From Scedosporium boydii (Eukaryota; Ascomycota; Sordariomycetes; Microascales; Microascaceae), in the NCBI GenBank assembly GCA_002221725.1, contig NJFT01000012.1:62001-126000 (forward strand): 64,000 nucleotides of DNA, in the 5' to 3' direction. Both the position numbers and the translations under genes were made by a program. Every line of letters begins with the position of its first letter. Position 1 is the stretch's first letter. Shown here one piece after another: positions 1-13,015 of this stretch. The notes under the pieces were generated by a model. The model did no database searches. It was not told where the DNA came from and saw only the letters and a program-made list of their open reading frames with translations.

Positions 1-780
1 AGTACCTAAGAAATATTATATTATATCTTATACTTTAAAAAAGTAATTACTAAGGTTATAGCTAAATACTTTTAATATAAAAAAAAATAAAAGTTAACTT
101 TATAAACTTTATAAATAACTATAGCTAATACTAGGACTTAAAATACTATAATAAAAGATTATAATTAACTTTATTATTAAATTACTACTTTTAAAAGACC
201 TAGCTACTAAAATAAAATATAATAATATTATAATAGTAATTAATAAGCTAATAAAATATACCTACTTTATACTTCATAGTAAAGCTATAAAGGTATTATA
301 ATTTATTAAATTATTTTTATAAATAATTATAATAAATTATAACTTATTAAAAGAAATTAACTTAGATAAAAGTAAATTATTATCTTATACTTTTAATAAA
401 GCTTATTAAATAGAATAGGAATTAATTATAAAATATTTACTACTTACTATCTAAAAATATAAGAGTAAGTAAAGTAAATAAATTAAATACTTAAAATATA
501 TTATAATATTATATTAATTAAAAATAAGATAATTAGATATTATTATTATTACTTCTAGCTTCGAGAGCTTATAATATAAATATATTAGAAAGTACTTAAA
601 TATTATTATTTTATATAAATTATAATATTAAATCTAGAAAAGGATTTAAATTAGTAAGTATTAAAACCTAAATAAAATAAGTAATTCTTATAATAGATAA
701 AATAAAAGAATTATATAAGTAGTTAATCTAAAAACTATAATTAATTTAAAAAAAATAAAGTATTATACTAATAATAAATA
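1..780 (+). pseudogene. Ty3/gypsy integrase fragment, RIP-degraded
   Basis: The plus strand reads as the C-terminal part of a gypsy integrase broken by many stops. Around 205-270 a core-domain stretch of the type IIVINKLIKYTYFI is visible. The same stretch occurs near 49,370-49,430, and the two copies stay alignable to about 49,850. The left part of the element lies outside the window. Nearly every Trp and Gln position is TAG or TAA, as expected from C-to-T and G-to-A RIP mutation. No function remains. Confidence 0.6.
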
Positions 781-936
781 GTATTATATTTTTAATACTA
801 GGGAACTAGTTAATTAACAGATATTAGGTAGGGACGGCGAATGTTAGAGTCATGGGGGCCTGTTAGTAGTAAGTGAGACGATCAAGTAGTATTTATAATA
901 ATATAGTAGAAGTGTATATATAAGTGTAGGTTGTAG
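781..936 (+). repeat. Left part of a repeated LTR-like sequence (family Y), split by the large gypsy element
   Basis: This stretch, with a GGCCTGTTAGTAG-type core near 857 and a TATATATAAG block near 916, recurs at 36,131-36,300, 41,252-41,350 and 54,895-55,070. Here it is interrupted at 936 by the gypsy element and resumes at 12,707, so it is the older host repeat of that insertion. Confidence 0.55.
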
Positions 937-1435
937 TGTGTTGGTGTATAGGGCGACTGGCGGCGGCGCCGCCACATTGCTGATCGGTGCCGCCACCGGA
1001 AGCCCGATGTGCCACACATCCGAACCTCACTTACACATAAAAGGATGATGGCCCCCCATTTTTCATAGACTAGTTCTTAGACAAGGCAAGGACAGCGCAG
1101 AAGCAGGCGAAGGACAGCATCGCAATTGGGAGCGATCAGTTGTTTCCTGTCGGCCAGAGCGTTGTTATAGTAGACGTTCTTTACTATTCTTTTCTCAATA
1201 TATTACTTCTTTTCCTATCTTTACATTTCTCTTCTCTTCTTTAGATGTGATGTCCCACGATGCAGATTCTAACTGATCATCCACTCCTCAACGTCCTACT
1301 TAACTATTAGACCATTCCGATAACCTTTAGACTATTTCTTCTTTATAGTGTAGCTCTCAGCTACTCCTGACTATTCTCTTGAGTAGGTGGCATAGTCTTG
1401 TTTATATTGTTAGTTATGCTGCCTAGCTCTGACAA
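937..1435 (+). repeat. 5' LTR of the 11.8 kb gypsy element
   Basis: Begins TGTGTTGG and ends GACAA. It matches 12,208-12,706 across its length and, inverted, the solo copy at 21,910-22,405. It keeps GC-rich patches such as GGCGGCGGCGCCGCC near 960, so it is less mutated than the internal region. Confidence 0.85.
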
Positions 1436-2099
1436 ATTAGAGGTCTAATTAGGATTTACTTAGTAAGCTTGAGAAGCTTCCTTTATAAACTATAAGCAAA
1501 CTACTTACAAAATAAACTATTAAAGGTATAATGAGAAGTGCTAAGGGCTGAAGGCCTTAGAAATTAAGATGATAATAATAACTAAGGAAGCTAAATGCTG
1601 TCCTAGGCTAATGGGTTGGAAAGTAAATATCTTTATAAAGAGAGCTCCTATTAATTAGCTAGAATTATTAGTTAGTATTAAAAAACTCTATCCTAAGGAT
1701 AAGGGTCTAACTAGACTAGTATAAGCTAGTCTTCTATAGTAAGAATAGATTATAGGGACTAGAAATGAATTATTGTAACTTATTAATTAGTAATTAGGAA
1801 GCTAAGAGAAAATCTTTCTATTAGGAATCCTTATAGGAATCCTGGTTATCTTCCTGCTAAGGCTTATCCTGATAATTAGGTTAGGGTAAGTTGTTCTTAT
1901 TAGATGCCTTCTCTATAGTACTTAATTATACTATAAGGTAAATTCTTTAAAGAGTAAACTTAAAGCCTTTTAAGAAAATAAAAAAGTAATAAAAGAATAA
2001 GAAGTATTTTTAGTTACTTTCTATTATCTTCTATATCTTTATTTGTCTACTTAAGAACTGTATACTCCTTATTTAGAGAAACTAAGTTAATACTTGTTT

Positions 2100-3420
2100 A
2101 AGATATCTTCCTCCTTAATCCCTTAACTAAAAGTTCTATATATAGATTCCTCCTCTAATGAGAAAGGAGCTACTCTTAGCTTAATCTTAAAGAATAAAGA
2201 TACCCTTATAGATAAAGGTTCCTATAGCTTCCTAAGTTAGGTAATAGCTAAGGATAAGGTCTTAACCTTTAATAGTAATAATATTACTAAATTTCTTAAT
2301 AACTATAAAGATATCTTCTATTATTATTATAGAGGGTTCTCTGGAAAATATGCTGTCCTCTGTGAGGCTGTTTATAAAGCTAATTGAGGTATTAAGTTTA
2401 CTATCTAGGAAATCCTTAATATAGCTAAGAATTAGGAAGATATTAAGAAATAACTACTTAAATTATTCTAGTTTAATAATACTCTACAACTTAGAGGCTA
2501 TAAGAATAAGTATACTAAGTATCTAGAGAAGAAAGTTTTAAAGAACTAGATAGAGTTAAATTAGTAGCTTTAAACTTAGAGAGTCTTAGCTAGTAAGTAT
2601 AGGAGTATAGTTATCTTAGAAGAATAAAAGTGTTAAGACTTATAGATAGTGCTTTTAAAAGACTATATTAACTATATTAAAATAATTAAATATTATACTA
2701 ATACTAAGCTAAAAGCTATAATTATAGATTAGTTAGTTAAAGCTATAATAGCTACTATAGCTAAGGAGGTAGAAACTAATATATAAGATTAGTATTATTA
2801 TAGTATAATATATATAACCCTAGCTCGAAAAATAGCTAATTAGCTAGTTTTAGTATAATTATTTGCTTTTAAGTAGCCTATAATACTTCTACCTACTAAG
2901 TATATTACTATTAATTCCCCTCTTAAGACTACTTTATAGTATAAAGAACTTAATACTGATAATAAGATAGATAAGCTAATTAGTAATATAAAGAAACTTA
3001 CCCTCTTCTTTATATAAGGATATAATATAGATGATATCTACTATCTATTTTATCTTAATATACTAAGGACCTAACTATAGTTTAGATACTAATACTATAG
3101 ATATAAATATAATTAAGGTAAATACTAAATCTAAGTAAATATTAAATTATATAGGTTTGTAGTTTACTATTAAAGATAGATTATTATAACCTTTAGTTTT
3201 AATAAATAAGATATAGATAAATGTTTAGATATTTTAAGGTTATAGACTTACTACCTTATAGATAATAAAATACCTTTCTTAGACTTTATTATAGCTATAT
3301 ATATACTCTATAAGATCCCTAGTAGTTAAGCTTATAAGAGAGTAGTTAAGCAAATAGATTTCCCTACTTTAAGTACTAAAGTATAGGCTATTACTAGAGA
3401 GTTTTATAAGGATATTTATA
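2100..3420 (+). pseudogene. Gag-like relic of the gypsy element
   Basis: Plus-strand protein reading is discernible between TAG/TAA stops that fit former Trp and Gln codons, for example segments like GKYAVLCEAVYKAN near 2,345. It lies between the 5' LTR and the protease relic, where Gag belongs. No clear zinc knuckle was found. Assignment rests mainly on position. Confidence 0.4.
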
Positions 3421-4249
3421 AACTTTAAGATAAAGAGAAAACTAGAGGCTTTATAAGGAATAGAAGATAACCTATCTTCTCTAAGAAGGAGCCTAAAATA
3501 GCTACAATGAACTTTATTAAAGCCTATTTATTTAAAGATAAAACTACTTCTAAATAGTAATTTATTATAAAGGAAAGTAGCATGGGTCCTTTAGATAAGG
3601 AGGATACCTATATCCTTATAGTTAGAGCTTATAAGAAGTAAAAGGTAACTATTAAGGAACCTACTAGGACTTCCCTTAACTAAGAATAGGAATAAGAGAT
3701 AGAAATACTACTTACTAATTAGCTAATTCCTATAAAGATAAACCCTATAGACATTCCTATAAGTAACAAGATAGTAAAACGGTTATAACTACCTAACCTA
3801 CCCTAAATTTTAGTTAAATCTACTATTATATAGTAAATAATAGATAGTACTATTAAGATATCAATCTAAGAATTAATCTCCTTTCTAGGTATCTAAGACT
3901 TAATATACTATAAAATCTCTAATATATCTAATAAAATTAAAATATATTATCTTCCTAGTAAGCTAATTTTAAAAGAAGAAGCCTAGCAATAAGGAGAGAG
4001 GAACCAGAATCTAACTACCTAATACCTAGAAGCTATTCCTAATCTAGTAATTAATAGTTCCTAATATATACTAGCTAATCCTAATAAAGTACCTAACCTA
4101 AAAGTTAACTAGGATAGGGACTAGGTATAGGATATCTTTAGAAATAACCTCCTTTATATATAAATAATATCTATTACTATAGAAGATAATAATTAGTAGG
4201 ATTTTATACTAAGGGATCTAAGAGCCTTTATATTAAATTTTTTTACTTT

Positions 4250-7200
4250 AGAGAACATTAGCCTAATCTAGCGATTTCTATATATTTAAGTTAAGATTAG
4301 GGCTAGGATAAATAAGGATATTATTAAAATTATAGATATTAAAGCTAAGCTTAGTATAATCTGTAAGAGCTATATAATAGCTAATAAGATTATATATAAG
4401 TAGTTAAAAGTAGTATACTAAGCTTTTAATAGAAGCCAGCCCCTTAAACTCTGTAGATGAGCTAATATAACTTTATAGTTAGGAGGATATAAAATTAACC
4501 TTAAGGTTTTTATTATTGAAGACTTATAAGTAATAGTGCCTCTACTGCTTAGAATGCCTTTTATCTATACTTTAAAGTTTACTTTTAACTATAATGATAA
4601 TAGTAGGCTTATAAGAGGTAAAATGATTATAGGTAGAGCTTGTTTTATAGTACTACTCCTAGACTTGCCTACTTTTGTTAGTAAGGAGGGAAATGAGATT
4701 AGGGGGTCCTAGCTGGAAATAGCTCCCTTTCTAGCTATCTAGTGCTCCTATTTTTTAATCTAAGTCCTCTTTTATTACTTACTAAACTAACTAATTCTCT
4801 TTTTTATAAACCTTTACTTTTTATTTCTATACTAGATAATATTATAGCTAACTTTCTTCTAGGAGAATAACTAATTACTAAGATTCTATTTAATCTAGCC
4901 TAGAATACCTATTACTTTCTTGTAAAGGTAGGGGGAAGAATGCTAAGTACTAAGATATAATTTAGATTTAAGCTACTCTATAATACTAGGTTATAAGAAG
5001 GTGAAGTAGTGGCTGTCCTGATAATTAATGCCTTCTATAAGATAATAGGAAGGTTCTCTATGAGAATGGCCCTGAGGAAAGTTAGAAGAAAAAGGGAGAA
5101 GTAAGCTAAAGTGATTATAGATATCTAGATATTATATAAATGGAAAGCTCTGAAGGTTTAACTAGTGGATGATGCTCCTCCTAATAGAAGTGCTTCTGCT
5201 ATTAACTTCTAATAGAAGATAAAAGTATAGAATAAAGTAAAAAGATAATTATAAGAAATGAAATATAAAGGATTTGTTATATTTTACTTTACTAAGATCT
5301 CTAGGGGAACTTAGCTTATGAAAGAATATCTAAAGGATATTGTTAAGGGTATTATAGATTAAATAACCCCTAAGGAGCTTGCTTTATTTACTAAAATCCT
5401 CTATAATTGGGAAGTAGCTTTAGCCTAGGACTTTATAGAAATCGGCTTAATAAAGCTAGAAGTTGTGCCTATTTAAGAAATATAAATAGAACCTTATAGA
5501 GTATAGTAATTATTATTGATTAGGATTTTATTAAGAATAATTAAGGCCCTTATTAATATTTTAAAGGATAGGATTACTAGAGGTATCTTAGAGCCTAGAC
5601 ATAGGGTATATAGAAACTAAATCTTCTTTATAGGAAAGAAAGATAGTAGATTCTAACTAATTACTAACTGTTAACCCTTGAACTGGTATATAATTTGCGA
5701 TGCCTTTATCCTTTTAAATACTAAAAGATTCTTAGAATCTATAGTATAATATATAGTTTTATCCTTAATTAACTTACTTTCTAGATATAACTAGATTGAG
5801 CTTGTGCTTAAGAGTAAGGACTTTACTACTTTTAAATTGCTTATTAGTCTACTATAGATATATAGGCTACCTTAGGGAGCTATAAACTCTATTAGGCAAT
5901 TTATAAGAGCTATTACTACTATTCTATATAACTTACTCCCCTATATTGCTAAAGTCTATATTAATAATATAGTTATTAAGGGCCCTATAATAAAATATAA
6001 TAATAAGATCTATCTTAAACTGCCTAGAGTGTAAAGGTATATATATAAGTATTTCTATAATATTAATATAGTACTATTAAACCTTAAACTTACTAGAGTA
6101 TATACCTTAGGAGGGAAGAGTCTATAGGCAGCTTTATCTTATATTATAGTTAGATATATGTATAGGAATGGAATGCGATCTCCTAGTAACTTTAAAGTTT
6201 AGAAGATTCTAAAATAGCTACTATATTAGGTTATTAAAGATATATATAGGTTTCTTAGTATAATAGGATTCTTTAAGGTATAGATTATATAATATACTAT
6301 AGTTACTAAACCTCTAACTAGGCTATTAAAGAAAAATGCTTAATTTATCTAGGAGCCTAAATAGTAAAAATTAATAGACTTCCTAAAGAGAGCCCTTACT
6401 AATTAACTAGTTTTAAGAGTTCTAGTTTACTTTGAAGATATTAAAATGATTTATCTTACTGTTGATAGAAGCCTAACTGGCTAGGGTGCTATATTAGTAT
6501 AAATCTTTAAAGATAGTAAATATCTTATTTGATATAAAAGTAGTTGCTAGATGGAAATAGAGAAGTAGTATAACTAGATAAAGAGAGAAGTAAGAGCTGT
6601 CCTTGCTATATTCTAGTAGCTTTACTATTATCTAATAGGAATAAGGTTTATTTTGGAAACTAACTACTAGGTGCTTATCTATTAATTAAATAAGAGCTCT
6701 ATAGATATCTTAAGTATAGTAATTAATAACTAGATTGCCTATATTAAGCTGTTTAACTTTAAAGCCTATTATATATAAGGGAAGGATAATAATATAGCTG
6801 ATACCCTATCTTGTAAGCCCTCTAGAGAGTTGGATCTATAGGAGCTCTAAGAAGACTAAGATCTTAATAAATTTGTAAAATAATATATTCTTCTTCTAGA
6901 AGAATCTTTACTACTTAATAGATTCTATTTAGAAGAATCTCTCTAGATTACTTAATTTCTTTTAATTTTTAAATGCCCTCTAAACCTTAATATATAAGAC
7001 TATAGTTAATTCTAATCTAAGTATTTAAAATTTCGTATTGATTATTGTGTTCTATAGGCTAGAGCTATAAAAATACTTCTTAAACACAGGGTAGTAGATA
7101 ACGATAGTAAAAAAAATAAAATCTTTATAGAATTATATAATTTAATAGGCTATTAAGGCTAAGATGTAATATATTAGCTGATTAGTTAAAGGTATTATTA

Positions 7201-8300
7201 GGGAAGACTTTAGAAATAGGTTATAGATAAAGTAAAAGCTTGTACTAAATGTTAATGATAGGATCTAAGATGCCCTAAGGACCTAGTATAGTTTACTATA
7301 CCTAGGTACCTATTCTATAAAGTCTTTATTAATATCTAGTATATACTTTAAAACTAATCCTTCTAGTATATTACTAAAGCTTGCTATTACCTTACTAGAT
7401 TTCTATAAGTAGAAGTATTAGTAAAGGCTAATGTGAAATTAATGTAAAGATAGTTTTAATAGGATGTCTTTAATATCTATAGCTAACCTTTTAAAGTAGT
7501 TATTGATAGTAGACTAGAAAATAAGGCGGAATTTATAAAGAACTTAAAAGATAGAGGAATTTAAGTAATTCTCCTATTAGCTTACAATTCTTAAGTAAAT
7601 AGAATAGTCGAATCTAGACACTTTACCTTAGCTAGAATTCTTGCTAAGTCTAATATTAAGAAGTAGGCTGATATCCTTTCCTATACTTAGATAGCTAATA
7701 AGATTATAGTTTGAGCCTCTACTAGATATAGTCCCTTTTACTTTGTTTTTAGATATAAACTAGTACTCCTAATTAAAGTTGAAGTCCCTATTTAGAGGCT
7801 ACTTAAGTAGGATGAGGTTTAAGGAATGGAAGACCTTGTTACTACTTAGACTAGGCTACTACTATAGAAAGAAGAAGATATTATACTTGTAATTAGAAAA
7901 GCTATATCCTTTAGAAAGAAACTTATAGACTAGATAAATAGACTTAACTACTTTAAGCTTTAAAATACTCCTTTATAGGAAGGGAACTTGATCTTTCTAT
8001 ATGATGAAGTTAGAGTATCTAATATATCTATAATTAATAAGCTTAAACTATATTAGAGAGGACCTTTTTAAATTTAAGAACTATATAAAGATAGTAAGAG
8101 TATATAACTAGAAGAGCTTAATAGTATATTGATTAGTAGTTTTCACCCTTCTTATAAAGTTAAGCGCTTTTATATGACCTTAGATGGCTAGGTAATAATA
8201 GATAAGGATATAGAAGATGACCCCTAGCTAGAAGTACTTAGTAGTAATAGGGAAACTACTAATTAACTATAAGAGGCCTTGATCTGACCCTAGAGACCAT
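4250..8300 (+). pseudogene. Gypsy Pol relic: protease, reverse transcriptase, RNase H, integrase
   Basis: The domains appear in Ty3/gypsy order. A retropepsin-like region lies at about 4,300-4,640. Reverse transcriptase spans about 5,600-6,100, with the active-site motif now YINNIVIKG (about 5,955-5,985) where family members have YxDD; both Asp codons look changed GAT to AAT. RNase H is at about 6,440-6,830 (TVDRSLTG near 6,460). Integrase begins near 7,120 with an H2C2-like region (RYYxG, then CTKC near 7,240), and its core continues to about 7,800 (STRYSPFYFVF). The C-terminal tail near 8,050-8,160 has RGPF and HPS motifs. Dozens of in-frame stops make it non-functional. Confidence 0.8.
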
Positions 8301-8549
8301 AATTTTACTCCAAAGATCTTAATTACGAAATCGAAGTTTAACTTTTAGAAGTTTAGAATTAAGATAAGTATAAAGATTACCTTAACGAAACTAGGTAATA
8401 AGTTAGATTAAAGAAGCTACTATAGCTTAGTTTCCTTTATTTTAATCTTTTATTTATTTCTTTTCTTTTAATTCCCTTAAGTTACTATCTATATTCTTTA
8501 ATCTTTTATTCTATCTCTATTCTATTTTCCTTATTGTTATTACTCCCTC

Positions 8550-9520
8550 CCTCTTATTAAGTAGCATAATTAGCTAGTAGAGCAGGTATAGGAATTAAGG
8601 CTCTATGCTTACTAAGGTTAGTATATCTAGGATATTTTAATAAGAGAGAAGACTACCTATAATGATTAGCTACCCAGATCTAATCCTTCTTATTCCCCTT
8701 CTCTACCTTATTAAAGAACTTAATACCTATACCTAACTTATCCAAATCTACTATATTAGAAGACTCCCCTACCTTTAATAAAATATAGTAACTATATTGT
8801 AGCGTATATATAAAAAACATATAGTTTAAGTAAGCCCTAAACTAGTAGCTAGGCAAGGAAATGTATTTGTTAAAAAGATAAGGTAGTGGCTTATAAGAAC
8901 TAAGGGGGGCCTGCTAAAAACTAATATTACTATACCTATATATATAGTACTTATAAGCAATTAGATTATGCCGGCTATAGAAGGCAATTAGTAGGGCCTT
9001 AGTCCTTTATAGCCTCTTAGTTAACTATAAGTCTATATAATAACTTTAAGGAAGCCCTATATTATATAGTAGGAAGACTCTATTCCGAGGTTTAAAAATT
9101 GCATTACTAATAAGCCCATGATCTACAGCTATCCTCCTCAGCTAGCTCGTTGTAGTAGTAATAGTACTATCATAATTACTAAGGAATTAGAAGAAGTAAT
9201 AAGAAGTTTGATTCCTACTAAATACTATTAGCTTTAATACCTATTTAATAAATTGAGAATCTTAGTACTTATAGATATAGAGAACCTTTAAGATCTAATA
9301 AGATGTTAATAGTTAGATGTTTGTAAAGTCTTAAGGAACTTACTATCTAGCAAGCTTTAGTATTAGCTTTGAAAATTTCTTCCTTCTTAGGGAACTCTTC
9401 TAGAGGCTTAATATAAATATAATAACTTTTTAGCTTAAAGTTAATAGGGAAATTAGTTTTAGGGGTAATACCCTTTTTGCTTAGATCTTGATCCTATAAC
9501 ATTATGCTAATATTAGGATA
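8550..9520 (-). pseudogene. Antisense coding relic inside the gypsy element, unknown product
   Basis: On the minus strand, between the end of pol and the next plus-strand relic, there are long stop-poor stretches. Examples are a run near 9,480-9,350 (PINFKLKSYYIYIKPLEEF) and one near 8,780-8,600 (YILLKVGESSNIVDLDKLG). Most stops are TAG or TAA and fit lost Trp or Gln codons. I do not recognise the protein. Frame continuity across the middle (about 8,850-9,250) is uncertain. It could be a captured gene, an antisense ORF native to the element, or a remnant of another insertion. Confidence 0.4.
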
Positions 9521-9859
9521 ATTGCTATAGAAAAAGAGAGGGAAGAGTTATAGAAGGGAAATGGCTTTTCTAAGTCCCTTTATGTTTGCTAAAATAGTTA
9601 AGTTTAATGATTTAGAGGGAAGGAAGAGAAGTTGGAGTAGAATAGGTTATAAATAAAGTAACTACTTAAAACTAGTAGTTATAGCTACTAGTATTCCTAA
9701 TTATAAGGAAATAAGGCTTATAAAGGAAAGCCTAAATATGGTAATGATTTCTTAAATGAAGATAGTAAAATAAATTATTAAACTTAAATAATCTACTACT
9801 ATTTTAGATATCTATAAAAATACTCTTCCTCCTCTTTCTAAATAATATTCCCCCCTCTT

Positions 9860-12010
9860 CTTACTATAACTAGCTATCTTATTAAATTTAATATTCTCTA
9901 ATTAACTATTTAGATTGCTAGTAAAGAAAGAAAAGCACCTTTCTTAACTAATATTTTATACTTTAATAATCTTTATCTTAATATAACCCCTTACTCTATA
10001 AAACAACCTTAATTCTACCTACTAGTATAGAAACCTACTAATTAATTAGCCCTTGATTACTATACTACCTTAGAGGGTAGTTAAGTAGGGGTTAGATAAG
10101 TTCCCTAAATAGTCTATAGCTATATCTCCTCTAGTGTAAGGTACTAACTATAATATCCTTATCTACCCTATTCAAATCCTATAAGTTTAAGAGTATATCT
10201 AATACTAACTAAGAAAGGGAGAAAGGACTATTTTAAAGTAGATTAACTTCCTATACTAGTAAAAGTATTACCTAGTTAAATAACTAGCTTAGGAAAATGG
10301 GAGGTATAAACTTAGCTTTATTAAGATTATTAATTACTTATACTCCTTTAATAAGACTCTAGTATAGAGGGCCTAGCTAAACTAAGATAAATTAAATATT
10401 AGGTTTATTTTAGTAACCTTAAGGCTATCTAATATTACTATAATCCTATTATACTACTAGCTCTATCTAGATAATCCTTCCTATATAGCTAGTATTAAGT
10501 TTACTATAAAGGAGGGAAGAAGGGAGAGGCCTTACTAAGCCCTATAGGTAAGTAGTAAAGGGGTATAGTATATATAGTATATAGTAACTTACCTATACTT
10601 TAATAAGCTAGCCTACTAGATAATAATGATCTAAGATAAGGAGGCGGAAGAGTTATACTTATATAATACCCTTTATAAGAAATAGGACACTAGGATTGCA
10701 ATTAGTATTAAAGTATAGGCTATATAGAGGAGAAAGGAGGGAAAGTTAGATAAATTTATTACTATCTATCCTACCTAGACAGTATAGGGCGTTTAGGAAT
10801 GTAGCCTCCTAGCTATTGCTAATATCTTTAACTTCTTCTAACCCCTATTAACTATTTCCTATACCTATAATCTATTCTACTAATAGTACTCTACTTATAG
10901 GGTAGGTAACTAGATACTTAATAGGATAGACTATATAATAAAAAATAAGCAATTAGATAAGTTAGTTAATTTTTAAAGGGCTACTATCTATAACTTCTTT
11001 AATAACCTAATTAATATCTCCCTTAACCCCTTCTACCCCCTAACTATTAGGCTACTAGATAGTATACTAAAGGCTAGAGTAAGTAAATAGAAGTTTTTAT
11101 AGGAAGAGAACTTTAATATATCTAAGCTAGTCTTAGAGGAGTTAAGAAAGGATATTAAGGTAGTTAGGAACTAAGTAGGATATTTAGAGAGGTTAGGAAG
11201 AGTATTAAAAAGCTAAGATATACCTCTTCTTACTAAGGAATAAATTAAAGCTTTCCTACTAGCTTCTAGCTTTAAAGCTAGGAAGTTAATATTACCTAAC
11301 TTAGATAATACTTAGTAGGTATATAACCTATATTAAGTTACTATAGATAGGGGGGTAGTATAGTAGCCTTTCCTATTCTTCCTTAAGATAAACTAGTAGG
11401 AGTCCTATTTTTTAGCCCCCTCTCTAAAGTACCCTATCCCTATTAAGCCTGCTAAGCTCTTCCTACTAAAGACGCTATTAAAAGTAGTAGTTCCTTTTAA
11501 AGGATTTAGTACCCCTACTAACTAACTACCTCTACTTATTAATATACCTAAGCTTTTTACATTTAGCTTAGAAGCTTATAAGAAGAGTAAACCTCTATAT
11601 TATAACCCTATATTATTAAAGCCCTCTAAGTTAGTAAAACCTTCTTAATCCCTAATATATAAGCCTCCCTTAGATTGTCTAGTTTATTTAGTAAGCTATA
11701 AGAAGGTGCTATTGATAGTAAAGAAGAGGAGGTGAACTCTAGGAGCCCTACTAAAGTCTTTTAAACTACTCTCCTGACCTCTATCTTACTAGTTATAAAG
11801 AACTAAGGAGTAGCCCCTATCCTATAGATCTTAAAGGATTAGGGGACAGCCCTAATCTCAACTAGCCTCTGACTACTAAAGATTACTACTATAGATGCTA
11901 GATTATAAGTAGTGAGAATTCCGTAACTAGGAGATAGGAGAAGTCTTTACTCCTACTATAATAAATATATTTATAGAGTTAGTATAAGTAGGACTTAAGG
12001 GAAGGACCTG
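9860..12010 (+). pseudogene. Additional plus-strand coding relic between integrase and 3' LTR, unknown product
   Basis: From about 10,640 to 11,650 one plus frame reads as protein with only scattered TAG/TAA stops, for example LRKDIKVVRN near 11,140 and IKAFLLASSFKARKLILPN near 11,240. Reading is poorer before 10,600. I recognise no domain. It lies downstream of integrase, where some LTR elements carry an envelope or accessory ORF, but no signal peptide or membrane segment could be made out. The length of the good stretch (over 300 codons) argues against chance. Confidence 0.45.
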
Positions 12011-12197
12011 AGAGAGATATAAGTTGCTGGGAAAGTAAGGTAACTGATTGATTAGTTATTTTATTATAGTTAATTCTTAAGAAAGGTATTATAGTTTACT
12101 ATTTTTTCTTTAATATTCTACTATTATTAAGTTTCCTTTATTATTTTCCTTCTCTTTTTTTTTTTTTTTTAGTGAATTTTGCCTGAGGTAAAATTTA

Positions 12198-12207
12198 GAG
12201 GGAAGGA
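12198..12207 (+). promoter_or_regulatory. Polypurine tract of the gypsy element
   Basis: The purine run GAGGGAAGGA abuts the start of the 3' LTR, the expected place for the plus-strand primer of reverse transcription. Confidence 0.6.
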
Positions 12208-12706
12208 TGTGTTAGTGTATAGGGCGACTGGCGGTGGCGCTGCTACATTGCTGATCGGTGCCACTACTAGAAGCCCGATGTGCTATACATCTAAACCTTA
12301 CTTATATATAAAAGGATGATGGCCCCTCATTTTTCATAGACTAGTTCTTAGATAAGGTAAGGATAGTATAGAAGTAGGCAAAGGACAGTATTGTAATTGG
12401 GAGTGATTAGTTATTTCCTGTCAGCCAGAGCGTTGTTGTAGTAGACGTTCTTTACTATTCTTTTCTTAATATATTACTTCTTTTTCTATCTTTATATTTC
12501 TCTTCTCTTCTTTAGATGTAATGTCCTACGATGTAGATTCCGACTGATCATCTACTCCTCGACATCCTACTTGACTATTAGACTATTCCGACAACCTTTG
12601 GACTATTTCTTCTTTGCGGTGTGGCTCTCAGCCACTCCTGACTATTCTCTTGAGTGGGCGGCACAGTCTTGTTTGTGTTGTTGGTTGTGCTGCCCGGCTC
12701 CGACAA
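12208..12706 (+). repeat. 3' LTR of the 11.8 kb gypsy element
   Basis: Same length and ends as the 5' LTR (TGTGTTAG to GACAA). The right third is GC-rich and nearly unmutated (GGGCGGCACAGTC near 12,655), whereas the left part carries C-to-T changes. Confidence 0.85.
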
Positions 12707-13015
12707 AGTAGTTATACTTATATTGACTACTAGAGAGTCTTAAAAGGTAAACTAGATATATAGTAGAACCTATAGTTTATATAGCCGTTTCCTTCCTAAG
12801 CTCTCTAAGGTAATCGCTAGCCTGGGGCTGTGATTACTGCCTTCGATTGTAATGCTTGTCGTCGCGATCATCGTGATTACTTTAAGCGATTGTTAGGTAG
12901 CCTGGCGATCACTCTTGTAAGTTGTATATCTGTCTAGCGGGTGCGCCCACCTGCTATGTTCTGCCGTTTACCACCGCTCTGGGCTTGTATAAAGGTCGGC
13001 CCGTGACAAATAACT
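12707..13015 (+). repeat. Right part of family-Y LTR, with a GC-preserved patch
   Basis: The sequence resumes the host repeat cut at 936 (TTATACTTATATTGACTAC, also at 36,277 and 41,336). Positions 12,820-13,010 keep normal GC content and end GGCCCGTGACAAA, while other copies are AT-rich there. No gene was seen. Confidence 0.5.

Larger units (their letters stand above)
937..12706 (+). mobile_element. Full-length 11.8 kb Ty3/gypsy LTR retrotransposon, RIP-degraded
   Basis: Two direct 499-bp LTRs (937-1,435 and 12,208-12,706) flank a plus-strand internal region. Its relics read in order gag, protease, reverse transcriptase, RNase H, integrase, then two further coding relics. A polypurine tract ending GAGGGAAGGA lies directly before the 3' LTR. 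The flanks TGTAG (932-936) and AGTAG (12,707-12,711) look like a target-site duplication with one mismatch. The interrupted host repeat (family Y) rejoins at this point. A canonical gypsy element is 5-7 kb; the surplus is mostly the 3.9 kb between integrase and 3' LTR. No open frame survives. Confidence 0.85.
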
